Shown here one piece after another: positions 11,692 through 24,479 of a stretch of 64,000 nt of DNA. Source of the DNA: Leptobrachium leishanense (taxonomy: Eukaryota > Chordata > Amphibia > Anura > Megophryidae). Below the pieces are notes generated by a model, which saw nothing but the letters and a program-made list of their open reading frames with translations, was not told the DNA's origin and made no database searches. Position numbers and translations under genes: made by a program. Position 1 is the stretch's first letter. Every line of letters starts with the position of its first letter. The stretch spans positions 4,385,218 to 4,449,217 of the forward strand of contig CM019068.1 of assembly GCA_009667805.1 (NCBI GenBank). The letters are read 5' to 3'.

Positions 11692-12284
11692 ATACGGGTC
11701 TTATCCTAATGACTGGTTAAACGGAAATACCTTCTTGAGGAATACTGAGCTGCGTTATCACTTTTAATCGGTTATATTACGGTATACACGCACGCTTCAA
11801 TCATTCACCCCTTTTTTTGTGTTTTAATTCTTTGTGTGAATTTGCTATAATTCTCCAATAAATAAATTTTTTGTTTTTACGAATATTGAATTTTTGGGTT
11901 ATCCCCTTTTGTTGAGATTTTTTCCTTTTTTCTTCAACTGTTGTGTATACAACGAGATATATACAGGGGCCATATTGGAACACCCAGGAAGAGAAAGACT
12001 CATGCGCATTTCAATATTGGGACTCTTAAACGCATGCGCAGACGCCATATTGAGACCCCAGAAGGAGAGAAGGATGTGAACGTGGACATCAACAAGCAAA
12101 AATTAACACGTCCTTAAAGAGAGTCACCAGAGCAGACGCGCCTGGTGACGGAAGCAATTAGGACCCGATATAAGCAGAGGAGAAGGTTGAATGTCACGCT
12201 AACCAACTGAGGAAGGAACGTGAAATGGGTCTTGAATTTCCACCACGGTAATGCAGGACATTTATGTATTTTTGATTATTGTTA
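11692..12284. other. Unassigned DNA with GCATGCGC-type motifs
   Basis: No gene is seen. Around 12000-12080 there are CATGCGCA motifs and CCATATTG segments that look like promoter or transposon-end material. None is near a coding exon and no transcript can be inferred. Confidence 0.3.
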
Positions 12285-12928
12285 TTTTTATGTTTCATTA
12301 ATACATGCAGAGAGGTTACACAGGCTGAAAAAAGACATGCGTCCATCGGGTTCAGCCTCTCCCACATAACCTACTGCTGTTGATCCAAAAGAAGGCAAAA
12401 AACCCAGTATGAAATATGCAACATACTGGGAAAAAATTCCTTCTTGTCCCTAGATGGCGTCAGATTTCTCCTTGGATCAAGAAGCTTTTACCCACATATT
12501 AAATATTATAACCCTTAATATTCTGTGTCTGCAGGAAGTCATCCAATCGCTTTTTAAAAGTCTGTACAGACTCTGACCCAACCACCTCAACAGGCAGAGA
12601 ATTCCACAGCTTTATTGTTCTCACCGTAAAATAACCCTTCCTATGCTTTAAGCTAAATTTCCTTTCTTCCAGTCTAAATGGATGACCCCTTGTCCTGTGT
12701 ATAGTCCTGTTAATGAATAGGTTATCAGACAATGGTTTATAATGGCCCCGTATATATTTATATAAGGTTATCAGATCCCTCTAAGGCGCTGTTTCTCTAA
12801 ACTTAACAGGTTTAAGCTTGTTAGTCTTTCCTCATAACTTAACCCTTCCATTCCCCTTATTAATTTAGTTGCCCGTCTCTGCACTTTTCTAGCGCTATAA
12901 TATCTTTTTTTAAGACAGGTGCCCAAAA

Positions 12929-14059
12929 TCACACGGCATATTCAAGGTGCGGCCTGACCATTGATTTATACAGAGGCAAAATGATGTTTTCATCCCGTGA
13001 GTGAACTCCCCTTTTAATGCATGCCAATACCTTGCTGGCCTTGGCGGCTGCTGTTTGACATTGCACATTGTTATTTAGTTTGAAGTCTATGATTATTCCC
13101 AAAACCTTCTCCTGCTTGGATTTCCCTAACTCCGTACCATTTAGGGTATAAATTACTTGCGTGTTCTTCACTTGAAAGTGCATAACTTTGCATTTATCTA
13201 GATTAAATTTCATCTGCCATTTAAGTGCCCAGTCCCCCAATTTATCTAAATCCCTCTGCAGCGAAGTAACATCCTGCTCACATTGTATTACTTTTCCTAG
13301 TGTTGTGTCATCTGCAAACACTGATACATGGCTTTCAATGCCTATCTCAAGGTCATTTATAAATAAATTGAATAGTATTGGTCCTATAACAGATCCCTGA
13401 GGGACACCACTTACCACTGGTGTCCATCTTGAAAATGTACCATTTATGACCACTCTCTGTACCCTATCTTTTAGCCAGTTTTCTATCCAAGAACAAGTAT
13501 TTTCATCTAGACCATTTTTTCTCAATTTAAATAGTAACCTTTTGTGTGGAACTGTATTGAAAGCTTTGGCAAAATCCAAGTAAATCACATCCACTGCGAC
13601 CCCCTGATCTATACTTCTACTTACTTCCTCATAGAACGTAATTAGGTTAGTCTGACATGATCTGTGTTTCATGAAACCATGCTGATTTTTGCCAATTACA
13701 TTATACCTCCCAATAAATTCCTGAATATTATCCCTTAGTAACCCCTCAAATACTTTCCCAGCCACAGATGTTAAGCTCACAGGTCTATAATTCCCAGGCA
13801 CAAATTTTAAACCTTTCTTAAATATAGGGACCATGTCAGCTTTTCTCCAATCCTCTGGTACTATTCCTGAAAGAAAAGAATCTTGAAAGATTAAAAACAG
13901 AGGTTTACATATTTCAACACATAGCTCCCTCAGTACTCGCGGGGGAATTCCATCTGGCCCTGGGGCTTTATTCACATTCACATTGTTTAATTGCTGCAAA
14001 ACCTTGTCCTGAGTCAACCAGTCACTTTGTATTAGTAAGTTTTTATTAATGAATTTCAT
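12929..14059 (-). pseudogene. CR1 reverse transcriptase (partial ORF2)
   Basis: The 376-residue frame carries classic non-LTR reverse transcriptase blocks: NKAPGPDGIPPRVL (finger), NYRPVSLTS, QHGFMKHRSC, YLDFAKAFNTVPH, GVPQGSVIGPILF and the catalytic FADDTT box, with Phe at the first position of the more usual YADD. It would copy LINE RNA into DNA at the target site. Upstream endonuclease and downstream C-terminal segments lie in other frames, so the full ORF2 is broken. The clade call rests on block spacing and on the 3' untranslated sequence, which resembles frog CR1. Confidence 0.85.
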
Positions 14060-14371
14060 GTCTCCTGTTATAGGTTTCTCTTTGATAAATACTGAAGAAA
14101 AATAATCATTTAAAATTTCTGCCTTATCCTGATCTTCAGTTAACCATAACCCTGACTCAGATTTTAGTGAACCTACATTTTCACTCTTGGGTTTTTTAGA
14201 ATTTATGTACCTAAAGAATCTTTTAGGGTTGGTCTTGGTCTCTTTGGCTATTTCTTTTTCATTTTCTAGTTTAGCCCATCTAATCGCATTTTTACATGCT
14301 TTATTGGCTGCCCTATATGCTTTATAGGATGCCTCAGATTTATCAAATTTAAAAGCTTTAAATGCCTTCTT

Positions 14372-15042
14372 TTAATTTTTCATTTCCTTAGTTACCTTCC
14401 TACTAAGCCACATTGGTTTCAGTCTGTTTCTTTTATATTTATTAACCAGTGGAATATATAGTAATGTGTACTTTTCTAGTGTTAGTTTAAAGATATTCCA
14501 CTTATCCTCAGTGTTTTTCCCGTGAAAGAGTTTCTGCCAGTCAATGACATTGAGAGCTTCCTTTATTTTAATAAAGTTGGCCTTTTTAAAATTATATGTT
14601 TTAGCATGCCCCTTATGAATGTGTTTTTTTGAGTTAATTTCAAAAGTCACCTGTGACGGAACCATCACCATATTATGGTCACTGTTTCCCAACTGTTCCT
14701 TTACATTAGTATTTGAGAAAAGATCCACATTATTTGTTATAACCAGGTCCAGACAGTTATCCTCTCTAGTTGGTGTTTCTACCAGTTGTGACATGAAGGT
14801 ATCATTTAAAATGTTCAGAAACCGGATTCCCTTTGCTGAATTACTAGTCCCACTATCCCAATTAATGTCCGGGTAATTAAAATCTCCAATAAAGTGCTAC
14901 CATGATGTGCAGCCTTCCTAATTTGCTCTAACAGTTGTTCTTCCTCATCATTATCTATATTAGGTGGTTTATAGCATATGCCAACCAATAGTTGACTTCC
15001 CTGTTTATTCCCCAACGAAATATTTACCCATAAGGATTCCAC
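14372..15042 (-). pseudogene. CR1 endonuclease fragments
   Basis: Two frames (15042-14815 and 14794-14372) encode parts of an exonuclease-endonuclease-phosphatase domain. Visible blocks are LLVGICYKPPN, then LVETPTREDNCLDLVITN and GNSDHNMV. The last of these corresponds to the conserved SDH motif near the end of the endonuclease. The two frames are separated by a shift between 14795 and 14870, and the catalytic N-terminal half is absent. Confidence 0.75.
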
Positions 15043-15060
15043 ATTTCCCTCATGGTTGTT

Positions 15061-15639
15061 ATTAAGAAGGCTGGTGTATAATAGATTCTGCTAAGGAGAC
15101 ATCTCTGGAGCTGGTGGAGGTGACCCCAACAGTGCACCTACATCTATGAAAATAGATCCACCACAGAATGGGCTCTGTGACAGTAGTCACTTTGTACTTG
15201 GGGTACCTGGACACAAGATTTATTTTTGGAGGTGTGGGACTGCAGGTTCTGGTGGTTTTGATATGTCATATTGCCCCTCTCCTATGTCCAAGTCACCCTG
15301 TGCCTGTAAGTGTACCTGGCGTCTGTGTTATGTGTTAATATTGTTATTGTCTGTGTTTATATGTTACTGTTATTATTGTTAATATCATTCCTGTGTGCAT
15401 CACTGCAGGCCTGTTCACCCCCTGTATAATAGAATATTACCGCTGTGGCAGGTGGGAGTGGTCTTTGTTTGCCAGATGTTGCCGCTCTATCACTGTTGTG
15501 TGTTTGTGCTTTTATCTGTTATGTAATGTATTCATGCTCAGGCTGTAATCACATGGTGCCCTATTGTTTCATGTCCAAACAACGTATTGGTTATGGCCAG
15601 GGGCTGTGCATCACAAGAGGGGGGCACTGGGGTGTCATC
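15061..15639. other. Unassigned DNA
   Basis: No gene or element boundary is recognised. The sequence is GT-rich and moderately low complexity, with short open frames lacking any motif. Confidence 0.3.
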
Positions 15640-15925
15640 TTCCATTAGTCTCCAGGTTCCTCCTTGCACTGGGGTGTTCTCTTCCATTGGTCTCCAGGTT
15701 CCTCCTTGCACTGGGGTGTCATCTTTCATTGGTCTCCAGGTTCCTCCTTGCACTGGCGTGTCATCTTCCATTAGTCTCCAGGTTCCTCCTTGCACTGGGG
15801 TGTTCTCTTCCATTGGTCTCCAGGTTCCTCCTTGCACTGGGGTGTCAGCTTTCATTGGTCTCCAGGTTCCTCCTTCCACTGGCGTGTCATCTTCCATTGG
15901 TCTCCAGGTTCCTCCTTGCACTGTA
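15640..15925 (+). repeat. 42-bp minisatellite
   Basis: About seven tandem units share GTCTCCAGGTTCCTCCTTGC followed by ACTGGGGTGTCATCTTCCAT. The unit is divisible by three and stop-free in several frames, which produces spurious open frames of over 110 residues on both strands. Confidence 0.9.
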
Positions 15926-16824
15926 TATATTCGCTTCATATGATTCATTAAGGTCTGTTTTACCCCAGTTCTGAGTGCTGCCTCATTTCTGGGAATGTTA
16001 TCACCATGCTGTCAGTGTAACCGTCCTTAAGCTTCAGCTAAGGGCTGGAGAACTTATGACAGATCACTGGTGGGAGAACGGATTTCCTGCAAAGGAGCGG
16101 CATCAGCGGCTATAACCCAGTCAGGGTGCTGAGAAATGTTACAGACTTCCTAAAATGCGCTAAGGCATTTGTTGTGGGATTTAAAATATTCATAGGTCTC
16201 TTATTGGTTGAGATTGCGAGCTGGAATATTGTGTTTAACATTTTTTTTTTTGTATTTTTGGAGATTTAATTGGATCCACATACAAGAAGTGAAGCAGGGT
16301 GCGGCGCCGGTGAGATAGGAGCGCTGGAGGTGGATCAGATTGAGCCAATATGGGTAAGTGTTAATTTGTCCCATTACGGCGTGTGCACAATTTGCGCTTT
16401 ATGCCATTTCTTAAATTCCCTTTTTTTGAGGGTCAGGTTAAAAGGAGTTGATCCAGGAATTCTCTGTATATGTGATTTTTAAGAAGTTACCAGGTGAAGC
16501 ATTTAATTTTCATGTGATACGGTTTTGTTTATTGGTCGTGTGTATGAGCGTGCGCCGGCGCCGTGTGAGGGTAAGAGCTGCTTAAATGTACTCACTTTTT
16601 GGGAGGTTGAGTAAGGCTGTAGGGCATGACTCTGCCATCCCTCGCCCCAATGTTTCTGAACTACAACTCCCATGATTCCCTGTCCATCTATTGCTTTGAA
16701 GGAATTCTGGGTATTGTAGGCATCTACATTTGGGGAGTTTCACAGCCCTGCTCTAGGGTCTTAATACATACTAGCATGTTTAAATGGCATCTAGCGGCAA
16801 TTTGTTTTGAGTTTTTTTGGATAT
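15926..16824. other. Unassigned DNA, possible hAT fragment
   Basis: No gene is seen. At about 16655-16745 an inverted pair (CTACAACTCCCATGATTCCC against GGAATTCTGGGTATTGTAG) resembles a motif common in vertebrate hAT-type elements. Target duplications were not identified, so this part is weak. Confidence 0.35.
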
Positions 16825-18040
16825 TATTATTATTATTATTATTATTATCGTCATCATTTATTTGGTGCCATCAGTTTCCGTAGCGCTTTACAATAACCAA
16901 AGGGAGCGAGATAAACGGACACATAGAAACAAGAGGTGTAGAGGGCCCTGCTCATAGGATTTTACAATCTAGAGGGATTGGGGGTTGAGGAAGACCAGGG
17001 GAGTTTTACTGGACGGCAGGATCATTAGTGCCAGTGGTTTGGGAATAGTGGGGCCATAGAAGCAGCTTCAATCATGTGTGAGTAGGTGAGCAGAGGGATT
17101 AGTTGCATCAGTGATGTGGTACAATAATCTGAAGAGATGGGCTTTGAGGGATTTCTTGAAGGCCTGAAGGTCAGGGGAGGGTTTGATACTGCGAGGCAAG
17201 TCATTCCAGAGGACCAGAGCAGTCCTTGAGAAATCTTGGAGGCGAGAGTTGGCGTGCGGGTGTAGACCATTGAAGGTCGCCCGCTGACTGGCGTTGTCTA
17301 GATGGGACGTGTTTGCGTAGTAACAAAGACATGTAGGGAGGGGTTGAGTTATTGAGTGATTTGAACGTGAGCGTCAGTATTTTAAACTGTATCCTGAAAC
17401 GTACAGGAAGCCAATGGAGGGACCGGCAGAGGGGGAGGTACAGGAAGCCAATGGAGGGACCGGCAGAGGAGGGAGGTACAGGAAGCCAATGGAGGGACCG
17501 GCAGAGGAGGGAGGTACAGGAAGCCAATGGAGGGACCGGCAGAGGGAGGAAGTACGAGAGATGCGTCTGAGAAAAATAAGCCTGGCATTCATTACAGATT
17601 GCAAAGGGGCAATACGGGAGTTGGGGCCAATAAGGAGCGAGTTGCAGTAATCAAGTCGTGAAATGACAAGCGCATGAACCAGCACCTTTGCGCAATATTG
17701 TGTCAGAAAGGGGCAGACACGGGCGATTGTTCTTGAGTTGAAAGTAACAGGATTTGGTCACTGTCTGGACTCTGGATGTGCAGAGAGAACGTTAGGTCAG
17801 AATGGAAAGTGACTCCGTGGCAGCGAGCTTGGGGTGTTGGGCTAATGAGCGTTCATTTACTCGTAGAGAAATAGGTGGGATTGGGTTCTTATTGGAGGAA
17901 TGATGAGAATTTCAGTTTTGGCGAGATTGAGTTTAAGGAAGCGGCAAGACATCCAATTCGAGACAGCAGAGAGACAGTCAGTGACTCGATCCAGGAGAGC
18001 CGGAGAGAGATCAGGGGAGGTCTATTTCCTCGCTCAAAAT
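16825..18040 (-). mobile_element. L2-clade LINE 3' portion
   Basis: On the minus strand a 5'-truncated L2-type LINE reads from about 18040 down to its AAT-rich tail at 16825-16850, with the 3' core GTAAAGCGCTACGG at about 16880. The reverse transcriptase C-terminal region includes HALVISRLDYCNSLL (17680-17637) and LHWLPV repeats. A downstream segment (17440-17200) carries FRIQFKILTLTFKSLN. It is inactive: short, frameshifted and interrupted by its own internal minisatellite. Confidence 0.8.
17400..17560 (+). repeat. 38-bp minisatellite inside the L2 fragment
   Basis: Four units with the core AGGAAGCCAATGGAGGGACC differ in the length of their purine run (37-38 bp period). The unit coincides with the L2 coding segment for the LHWLPV motif, so an ORF segment of a dead LINE has been tandemly duplicated. 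Confidence 0.85.
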
Positions 18041-19476
18041 CAGTATAATTTTTTTTTTACTAAAAGCTCGTTTTATTACAGGAAACATCTGATGGTCGTT
18101 ATGGATTCTGAATATATTCTTGATGTTTTGCATTGCTTGGAAGTGGCTCCTCAGAGATTGTTGCATTGTTCAGTTTGTCTGTGTTATATTTACACTTACT
18201 GTCGCTCCACGACCCGAATAAATTGCAGCACTTCTTACCTCTTGGAAGATTAGTATCAGCTCTTCCTTCATCCTGTTATTACAGCAGAGATTGTGTCTTC
18301 CTCTATCACTTTGCAAGCAGATCTCGATCCTCCTCCCTCGTTTGACACACCGACACACACACACACACACACACACACTTTAATCGTTGGATCAGTCACA
18401 ATAACAGAGACAGAAGTGGATGGACCTGGTGAAGGCCAGGATTTCTTCTCCCCATGTCTCCATGTTGATGCAATGACTGGATTTTACTTTGGTGAAACTC
18501 GTAACATTGGCAGGAGAAGCTTCACAGTGATTCTCCGAGTCCCCCTGTGTGACATGACAGCGTTTTTTTGGTGATTTTTGCCGGTGTTGAAAATTCAGCA
18601 AATGTGAGCGCTTATTGAACCCCCCCCCCATGAATACACATAAACCACATTAAGCCCATACGCCGTACACCCTGACCACTCTATCCTGAAGGTGATGGTA
18701 TGAGGAGCAGACACTGTGTATCCATACTGCCCCCCCGGTGGTGGTTGCGGTGTACGACCAGCACAGAATAGAACGGGTGGGACATGGGTTCAAAACATGA
18801 GGGGACTGTTCGGAAATCCCTTTACCAGCATCTTCAGCCAACGTAAGGTTTCCATTTACAGCCCAGTAATTTGCAACATAGAAACAAAAAAGGAAATTAA
18901 AGGAGGTTGGTGGCGGGTCTGGCGGGACAATGCGCGGAGCGAAGGACTGACTGATATGTATGTTCTGCGAGATGAGGGGCCGCGCAGCTGGAATGAAGCC
19001 TTAATGTGGAGAATCAGTGTCTTATTTCTGTGCATCGTGTCCGGGCCGGCCCTGGTCGTATCGTACTGGATCAGAAGACAAATAGTCCGAGGATCAGTTG
19101 TCATGAAGCCTCTGTTATGTCCTCCTGAGTGTGGCGAGCATTCCCTGATACATAACTGGGATATCTGCGTTTCGGTACATGCAGGCCGGTAGACGGTAAA
19201 TGCTTGGTGGTCATAGGTCAAAGGATCTTGCAGGTGGACCATGATAAGCTGCAGCTCTGACCGGCAGGAGGGGAAAACATCCCACCAGACGAATCGGTGC
19301 TGTCATTGTGTTGTGGTCAGGCCATGTTGCGTCAGACCTCTTTAAACCTTGCCTTGTTCTACCATGACAGGACCCATGGATGACCCCACCTTACTAGGAC
19401 CATTTGACGACCCCAATCTGTATGTTTGAATGAAGAAGGATCCAATGCAATGAACACGGGTTGGGTGGATACACGT
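18041..19476. other. Unassigned DNA with a CA microsatellite
   Basis: No supported gene. A (CA)n run of about 14 units lies at 18352-18379. Open frames near 18700-19250 have no recognisable motif and no partner exons, so they are not called. Confidence 0.35.
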
Positions 19477-20050
19477 TGTGACAGACTCAGCAGTCTCTGG
19501 GGCAGTTGGAGGAGCCTGAGTTCTAGCCTCCTTCCTACTATGGGCCAAGGTGCTACCTGGGGTTTGCCTACTGGATTGCCCAGGGAATCCAGGATTTATG
19601 TTCTCTGTGTATTACTCCTTTATGTATTTTATTATAGTGTCATGTTGTCTCTATATAGTGTACACCTCTGTATCTACCCCCTCTCTGTACACTGTACACT
19701 TGCTGTAAGACGATTCCTTTGTTTCCCCCTAGGATCCAGCAGGCAGGTTAAGATAAAAATGCACAGGTAAACAATCAATTGTATTGACTGTTTCTTTCCA
19801 TTGACTAGTTACTGGATTTATCTGATCTAATCTGTAATGTATTCTTGAAGCCGGTTGCCCCTCAACTGTGTAGCTGTGTGTTTTTCAAATAAAGAATCAG
19901 TCTTTGTTTTGCTGCTCTAAAACACTGGAAGTGCCTGGTGATTGTAGAGAAGGTTTGGGGGCTGCTGAAGCTGGATTTGGGGGGGTCTAGCTTGGAGAAA
20001 GCTCGAGATTGACATTGGCACACAGTCGGTATGCCAGGCGGTCTGTCACA
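19477..20050 (+). mobile_element. Probable solo LTR
   Basis: The segment starts TGTGACAGAC and ends GTCTGTCACA, an inverted 10-bp pair with TG..CA ends as in LTR retrotransposons. A TATA-like stretch lies at about 19652 (CTATATAGTG) and a polyadenylation signal AATAAA at 19888-19893 followed by GAATCAGTCTTTG, which fits an R region. No internal region or second LTR is nearby. The target duplication is not clear. Orientation is inferred from the AATAAA. Confidence 0.65.
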
Positions 20051-20726
20051 CACAGCCTAATGTCCCCTGTGATGTCACCTGTGATGGTGGAGCCACCTCC
20101 TTATCCTGTCACTGCCTTCTCTGAAATCAACAGTCCCCAAAGTGTTTTGCTGCACTTTGTGCATTTCTACAGAACATTTTGACATCCAGTAGTGCTGTGA
20201 CTCTCCTCTCAAACACCTCAAGCAAAGTCAGCACTCTCAGACGGCTAGGCCCAATATGGAGCCAGGGAACGGTCTTGGCTTATATAGCGAGATCCTGGCC
20301 AATGAAGATTCCCTGCATTAATGGGGACACCCCCCCTGATGTGCTAATGTTTGGTGTTGGTGAATGTCCTGGGGAATAATCTTCTGAAAAGTCTAACCCC
20401 CCCCCCCTGGCCCCCGCAGCCTGAGGTCTCTGAACCCAAAGATTCCCCATTCCAAGCGTTGGGAGCCAATCAGTAATTAGCGTTAGGATAAGTAAAGTAT
20501 TACAGGGTGTGGGCTCTAATTACCGCAACGATGGGTTAAACCACCTTTTTCCCACATCCTATAAACTGGTGCTAACTGATTGCACTTTTACAGAATCATT
20601 TAGAACCAGCGAAACCCCCCCCCCCATAAATCCCTTCTTGTCCCCTGGAGCTGAGGACAAATAGTTCCCAGTCTCCCTTCAATCATTCCACGGCCTGCGG
20701 TTCCCCTGGACGCCTGGTGTGACTGT
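20051..20726. other. Unassigned DNA
   Basis: No gene, array or element end was recognised. It contains two C homopolymer runs (about 20398 and 20618). Confidence 0.3.
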
Positions 20727-21005
20727 GCCGGGCGTTCCGGGGAATCCCACATGTGACGGTGCAGGGCGTCACAGGGAATCCCACGTGTGACTGTGCAGGG
20801 TGTCCCGGGGAATCCCTCGGGTGACAGTGCGGGAGTCCCGGGGAATCCCATGTGTGACGATGCAGGCGTCCCGGGGAATCCCATGTGTGATGATGCGGGT
20901 GTCCCGGGGAATCCCACGTGTGACGATGCGGGTGTCCCGGGGAATCCCACGTGTGACGATGCGGGCGTACCGGGGAATTCCATGTGTGATGATGCGGGTG
21001 TTGGA
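20727..21005 (+). repeat. 33-bp minisatellite
   Basis: About eight units share GTGTCCCGGGGAATCCCACG followed by TGTGACGATGCGG. The 33-bp period gives open frames of 11-residue repeats on both strands, which are artefacts. Confidence 0.9.
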
Positions 21006-21605
21006 CACACGGGGAAGGCAGTGGAATCTCTATGTATTAATTCCCGGTAAATCATTTGCATATAATAAGGCGCGGTGATCCTTGCTGCCCTATGTAACTC
21101 CTCCTCTCTTGTATTTGATGCTCTTTGACCTGGGCTGGTCTCTTGGCTTTGATCCTTGTCTGGCCGCCCATTAGCTCCACTGGCCGCGTCACTGGGTTCC
21201 CCTGGTACCATGTAATTATTACAGACAGCACGGGTGGGGGTTACGCTTTTTATTTATTTGTTTTAACACATCGATTTCCAGAAGCTGGAGATGCTGAATG
21301 TGGACACACGTTTCTTCTCATATGGAACAATTAATAAAAAACACAAAGTCATTACTTACAAAGCATCAGGATTATACGTTTTATGGCCATACAGACCCGC
21401 GCACCCCTAAAACCATGATACATAACCCACACCGGCACCAGCTTCTCCATGTGTGGGGTCCTACAGGCCCCCACGTGGTGCAGTAAAATTATACATGAAG
21501 AGGTGCAGAATCTGCAGCCTACATAAATGGACACATGGATAGACATGTGAAGGATCAACTTGGAGGATCTCCACGAGTATGGATGCAAAAATGGAGGATC
21601 TTCCT
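21006..21605. other. Unassigned DNA
   Basis: No gene or element was recognised in this stretch. Confidence 0.3.
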
Positions 21606-21800
21606 GAACATGGACCAAGGATGGATACATGGAGGATCTACCTGAACATGGACCAAGGATGGATACATGGAGGATCTACCTGAACATGGACCAAGGATGG
21701 ATACATGGAGGATCTACCTGAGCATGGACCAAGGATGGATTCATGGAGGATCTTCCTGAGCATGGACCAAGGATGGATACATGGAGGATCTACCTGAGCA
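21606..21800 (+). repeat. 38-bp minisatellite
   Basis: About five units contain ACATGGAGGATCTACCTGAA and CATGGACCAAGGATGGAT. Degenerate copies continue towards 21900. Confidence 0.85.
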
Positions 21801-22967
21801 TTGGTCATGGACGGATAGAAAAAATCTCCCTGCACAATGTCCATAGAAGGATACGTGGAGAATCTTCCTGGTCAAGGGTGGACACATGGTGGATCTCCCA
21901 GCACAATGTCCATGGGTGGATTATCATGAGTCCATACAAGATATTAACCTTCTATATTGAGGCTCCAGAGATTATGTTGTATTTGGGGGAGGTGGACTCT
22001 GTAGATGTGGGGGGGGGGGTTTAGATGGTGGGGATACATTTTGAGTGTTGAATGTCCACACATGAAGACGCAGAATTCCTGCAGGTAGAGATAGAAGTGA
22101 GAGTAAATACCAGATCCTCGACCCAAATATTAAACACATGGCAGTTACGTGACGCTCGCCATCTCAGCAGCGCAGGACGTGATCGCACGACACAGTCGCA
22201 GAGTGGTTGTGTAGTGACGGTCGGTGGGTTTCCGGTAAAATGCTCACTGGTCTCATCCCGACATCTGGGACATTTCAGAAACAAGCAGTGAATGTCATAA
22301 TGCACCCCCCCCCACATCCCAGACATAACCTATAGCCCCCGACTTACTCAGCACAACCCTCGGGCTCATGGAATGAAGTCCCCCCACACCGGGTACTTTT
22401 TGGGGTTCACTTAACACCCAGGGACTAGCAGCAATGTAATCAGCGGAATAATAATCTGTATCCTCCATGCTGCCGAATATATACATATACACACTGACCA
22501 GCCACAGCAATAAACCCCCTCCAGGTGCAGCGAGTCACACGGGTTTATTACTCCCATGTGACAAATAAAACATAACCTTTATAATAAAGAATAAAAACCA
22601 AACATGTTTCTGCATAAAACCACAACAACACACAAATATATACATCAAGTGTAGGACGTGTAAAGCCGGAGTGATTCAATAAGGTGTCAGATAATGCACT
22701 CCATGTATCCCAGGATACATATAACTAAAACATGGTGGAGCGGGACCCGTCAGCGCGGCTGAACACATTTCTGCAGTATATACGTCCTCCATGCATTCTA
22801 AGTCGCTAATGCTTTAGTCTCGGACCTGCTTGGGGGGGATTTTCCAGATCAGTAATACTTGATTCAAATGCCGTATCAGGCGATTTTCTGTCATAGTTGT
22901 TTGTGTTCACATGGGTTATACTCTTACATGGTGCGGGATATATTGTCCCAGGCTGAGGTGTGAGGTC
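21801..22967. other. Unassigned DNA
   Basis: No supported gene. The short open frames lack motifs. The stretch ends where the 40-bp array begins. Confidence 0.3.
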
Positions 22968-23949
22968 ACAGGGCAGTGTGTATGATCACGGGGCGGGATA
23001 TATTGGTACAGGGCAGTGTGTATGATCATGGGGCGGAATATATTGGTACAGGGCAGTGTGTATGATCACGGGGCGGGATATATTGGTACAGGGCAGTGTG
23101 TATGATCACGGGGCGGAATATATTGGTACAGGGCAGTGTGTATGATCACGGAGCGGGATATATTGGTACAGGGCAGTATGTATGATCACGGGGCGGAATA
23201 TATTGGTACAGGGTAGTGTGTATGATCACAGGGCGGGATATATTGGTACAGGGCAGTGTGTATGATCACGGAGCGGGATATATTGGTACAGGGCAGTGTG
23301 TTTGATCACGGGGCGGGATATATTGGTACAGGGCAGTGTGTATGATCATGGGGCGGGATATATTGGTACAGGGCAGTGTGTATGAACACGGGGCGGAATA
23401 TATTGGTACAGGGCAGTGTGTATGAACACGGGGCGGAATATATTGGTACAGGGCAGTGTGTATGATCACGGGGCGGAATATATTGGTACAGGGCAGTGTG
23501 TATGATCACGGAGCGGGATATATTGGTACAGGGCAGTGTGTTTGATCACGGGGCGGTATATATTGGTACAGGGCAGTGTGTATGATCATGGGGCGGGATA
23601 TATTGGTACAGGGCAGTGTGTATGATCATGGGGCGGGATATATTGGTACAGGACAGTGTGTATGAACACGGGGCGGAATATATTGGTACAGGGCAGTGTG
23701 TATGATCACGGGGTGGAATATATTGGTACAGGGCAGTGTGTATGATCACGGAGCGGGATATATTGGTACAGGGCAGTATGTACGATCACGGGGCGGAATA
23801 TATAGGTACAGGGCAGTGTGTATGATCACGGGGTGGAATATATTGGTACAGGGCAGTGTGTATGATCACGGAGCGGGATATATTGGTACAGGGCAGTATG
23901 TATGATCACGGGGCGGAATATATTGGTACAGGGCAGTGTGTGTGGTCAC
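22968..23949 (+). repeat. 40-bp minisatellite, left part
   Basis: About 24 units with the core GATCACGGGGCGGAATATAT followed by TGGTACAGGGCAGTGTGTAT. The array is split by a hAT insertion and resumes at 27590. A 40-bp unit cycles through all frames, giving a 120-bp coding period and spurious open frames of about 67 residues on the minus strand. Confidence 0.92.
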
Positions 23950-24479
23950 TAGGGATGAGCCGAACACCCCCCGAGTTCGGTTCAGGCCCGAACCCGAACT
24001 TCCCATATGTTCGGGTCCGAACCCGAACTCCATGCAAGTCAATGGGGATGAAAATTCGGTTTTTAGAGTGCCCTCCAAGAGGGCATATATGCTAGATACT
24101 TGCCATAAAAGGTGTATGGGGGTCTGGGTAGTGCCCTGGGGGACAGGAAACAAGGACAAAAAGTTAAAAAAAAAAAGTTTTTAAAAGGGACAGTGAGTTT
24201 TCCATGAAATAAGGGTTAAAAATAAAAACCCCAAAATTCCTTCAAATATCGTGCCTAGGAGGTCCCCATAACCTGCCCGTGAAGTGGCGAATTTCTAGGA
24301 TGTATAGAAACACTTAAAAACAAAAAAATGACGTTTCAAATGACGGTAAATGGTTTTCCTTTAATCTATCCATAAACAACTGCTTGGGGCGGTAGTCTGT
24401 ATGAAAAGAGGAGACATTTTCGTACACGCAGAAAAAGTTTACTGATTTTTTTTGGCTAAATTATTGTGAAACTTATGTA

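Larger units (their letters stand above)
12285..15060 (-). mobile_element. CR1-clade LINE, 5'-truncated and frameshifted
   Basis: This non-LTR retrotransposon reads on the minus strand. From 5' to 3' the pieces are: part of the apurinic-endonuclease domain (15042-14815 and 14794-14372, with DLVITN and NSDHNMV), a linker (14371-14060), reverse transcriptase (14059-12929), and a C-terminal part with LWNSLP (12732-12499). The 3' untranslated end runs to about 12285. Changes of frame between the pieces make it inactive. The endonuclease N-terminus and any ORF1 are missing. Confidence 0.85.

Noticed and set aside
18716..19242. Open frames of 128-158 residues on both strands
   Set aside because: No motif, no splice partners and equal openness on opposite strands; not enough to call a gene.
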